64,000 nucleotides of DNA, taken from positions 1 to 64,000 of the forward strand of contig JABFQO010000010.1 of assembly GCA_019685575.1 (NCBI GenBank), given 5' to 3'. Numbering within the stretch: the stretch's first letter is position 1; every line of letters begins with the position of its first letter. The notes under the pieces were generated by a model. The model was not told the origin of the DNA and made no database searches. It was given only the letters and a program-made list of their open reading frames with translations. The DNA comes from Candidatus Bathyarchaeota archaeon A05DMB-4 (GTDB lineage Archaea > Thermoproteota > Bathyarchaeia > Bathyarchaeales > SOJC01). Below are positions 63,155 to 64,000 of this stretch, in pieces. Position numbers and translations under genes: made by a program.

Positions 63155-63793
63155 TTACCTCATGGTTGTTTCGGTGTTTTCTATTTCTTCAAGCAACCCG
63201 TTGAGGAACGTCTTGATCGTGGTTACTTGTGTTTTCATTCTAGCCTTTCCCATGCTTGTCCACATTAGTCCATAATCGTCCTTCTCGATCTTCGTAACCT
63301 CTGCCAAAAAAGATTCGGCGTTTTCTTTCAATGTGGAAAACGATTCTCCAGAAGTTTTCATAAAAAGAAACAATCGAATATAACCGAGTTCGTCAATCTT
63401 ATTCGCGTCCTGCAGAATTTTGGTTTCCAACGTTTTATGTTTTCCAAAATCGTCTGCACGATTTTGTACAGCGTCCATAACAGCGGCGATAAACTCTTTC
63501 TTAAACCCCGCTTTCAACATGTACTCTCTCGCGGTTTGAGCGCTCATCTTTGCTTGTGCCTCGGGATTCTCCGCTTCGAAACGGGAAACGTCATGAAACA
63601 GTCCCGCCGCCACGCACCTACTTACGTCTGCATGCGCTTCCAACGCGAGCCTCCAGCACCAAAACGCCACACGTAAAGAATGCTCAAAAACATACTTCGG
63701 GCCGGTCGGGCTGACAACGTGTTCATTTCCAGTTTCCAAAAGGTGTGCCTCAACGAATGAAGAAATCTTTGCAAACAAGTCTAGGCTGCTCAT
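63155..63793 (-). CDS. HD-domain phosphohydrolase
   Basis: 212 aa. HD superfamily ligands: His in FEHSLRVA, HD in GLFHDVSRF, and the later Asp in ILQDANKIDEL. Likely nucleotide or phosphate-ester hydrolase; substrate unknown. Fifteen bases upstream of trm5, same strand. Confidence 0.88.
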   Translation of the reverse strand: MSSLDLFAKISSFVEAHLLETGNEHVVSPTGPKYVFEHSLRVAFWCWRLALEAHADVSRCVAAGLFHDVSRFEAENPEAQAKMSAQTAREYMLKAGFKKEFIAAVMDAVQNRADDFGKHKTLETKILQDANKIDELGYIRLFLFMKTSGESFSTLKENAESFLAEVTKIEKDDYGLMWTSMGKARMKTQVTTIKTFLNGLLEEIENTETTMR

Positions 63794-63910
63794 ATTTCAT
63801 CAGAAAGAAACTTGCGAAATCGGAGGATATAAATAAATTCCAGAAAACGCCTTCCACTAAACTAGTGCGCAAGTGGTTTTTGTGATAATGTTTTAACTGA
63901 AAAATGTTTA

Positions 63911-63945
63911 GCGGGCCCGGGTAGATTCAAATCCTCGTTTAAATT
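63911..63945 (-). other. tRNA-like 3' fragment, degenerate
   Basis: GCCCGGGTAGATTCAAATCC resembles the 3' part of a minus-strand tRNA (compare GCCCGGGAGAGATTCGAACT of tRNA-Gln at the window start). The T-stem does not pair and no matching 5' half is found before the window ends. It may be a tRNA relic, an integration scar, or part of an interrupted tRNA that continues outside. Confidence 0.25.
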
Positions 63946-64000
63946 CCCCATGTTCAGCCCCCTGTACATAATATTTTGTTAGTGATAATTCCTTTTTCGG

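Noticed and set aside
1-64000. CRISPR array, insertion sequence or prophage
   Set aside because: No regularly spaced repeats, transposase, integrase or phage structural genes were seen anywhere in the window.

Overview
The window is archaeal chromosome. It carries TFB, an archaeal 20S proteasome alpha subunit, the SBDS/exosome operon, KEOPS Pcc1, archaeosine tRNA-guanine transglycosylase, FEN1 with a PCNA-binding tail, Trm5, CofE, SmAP-type Lsm, eS17, eL43 and eL38. eL38 and the overall mix point to the TACK side, most like Bathyarchaeia; that placement is inference from gene content, not a phylogeny. Starts are ATG, GTG or TTG with GGAGGTG-type ribosome binding sites, and several promoters show a plain BRE/TATA about 25 bases before the inferred transcript start.

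Layout. 0-2.4 kb: tRNA-Gln, a nucleotidyltransferase/HEPN-like protein and tfb. 2.5-7.1 kb: psmA-SBDS-rrp4-rrp41-rrp42-eL43-pcc1, a proteasome/exosome/translation superoperon. 7.3-13.3 kb: an oxygen-stress and base-excision-repair cluster (ferritin-like protein, Ogg2 glycosylase, DUF438/hemerythrin/PAS sensor, flavodiiron protein, Cys-rich HTH regulator, endonuclease IV). 13.4-28.8 kb: tandem moeA genes, radical SAM enzymes, TatD, eS17, aminotransferase, the divergent pair hydroxyacid dehydrogenase/glycerate kinase, a MoaD-like protein, cofE, a LarA-like protein. 29-34 kb: glyS, PhoU-like protein, endA, a double Lrp-type regulator. 34-38 kb: an accessory-looking stretch with two structured intergenic RNAs around a small HExxH protein, an ABC-ATPase/acetyltransferase fusion and several small unknown proteins. 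38-46.5 kb: two zinc alcohol dehydrogenases, a three-gene 2-oxoacid/acetoin dehydrogenase operon without E3, and an M20-family protein whose metal ligands are changed. 46.6-64 kb: MFS transporter, tRNA-Val, a group of very small genes with eL38, glmM-glmU (with glmS at 58.6 kb completing a route to UDP-GlcNAc), Lsm, PAC2, tgtA, fen1, trm5, and two genes broken by single frameshifts.

The most novel signal is a highly conserved intergenic repeat of about 55-75 bases present four times (2525, 7102, 29292 and, reversed, 37930). A 41-base stretch is identical in all four copies. Every copy lies between two co-directional genes and points the same way as those genes. I do not recognise it. The second is a pair of unannotated intergenic segments (34176-34263 and about 34908-35105) that fold into long helices and have TATA boxes at the right distance, which look like structured RNA genes.
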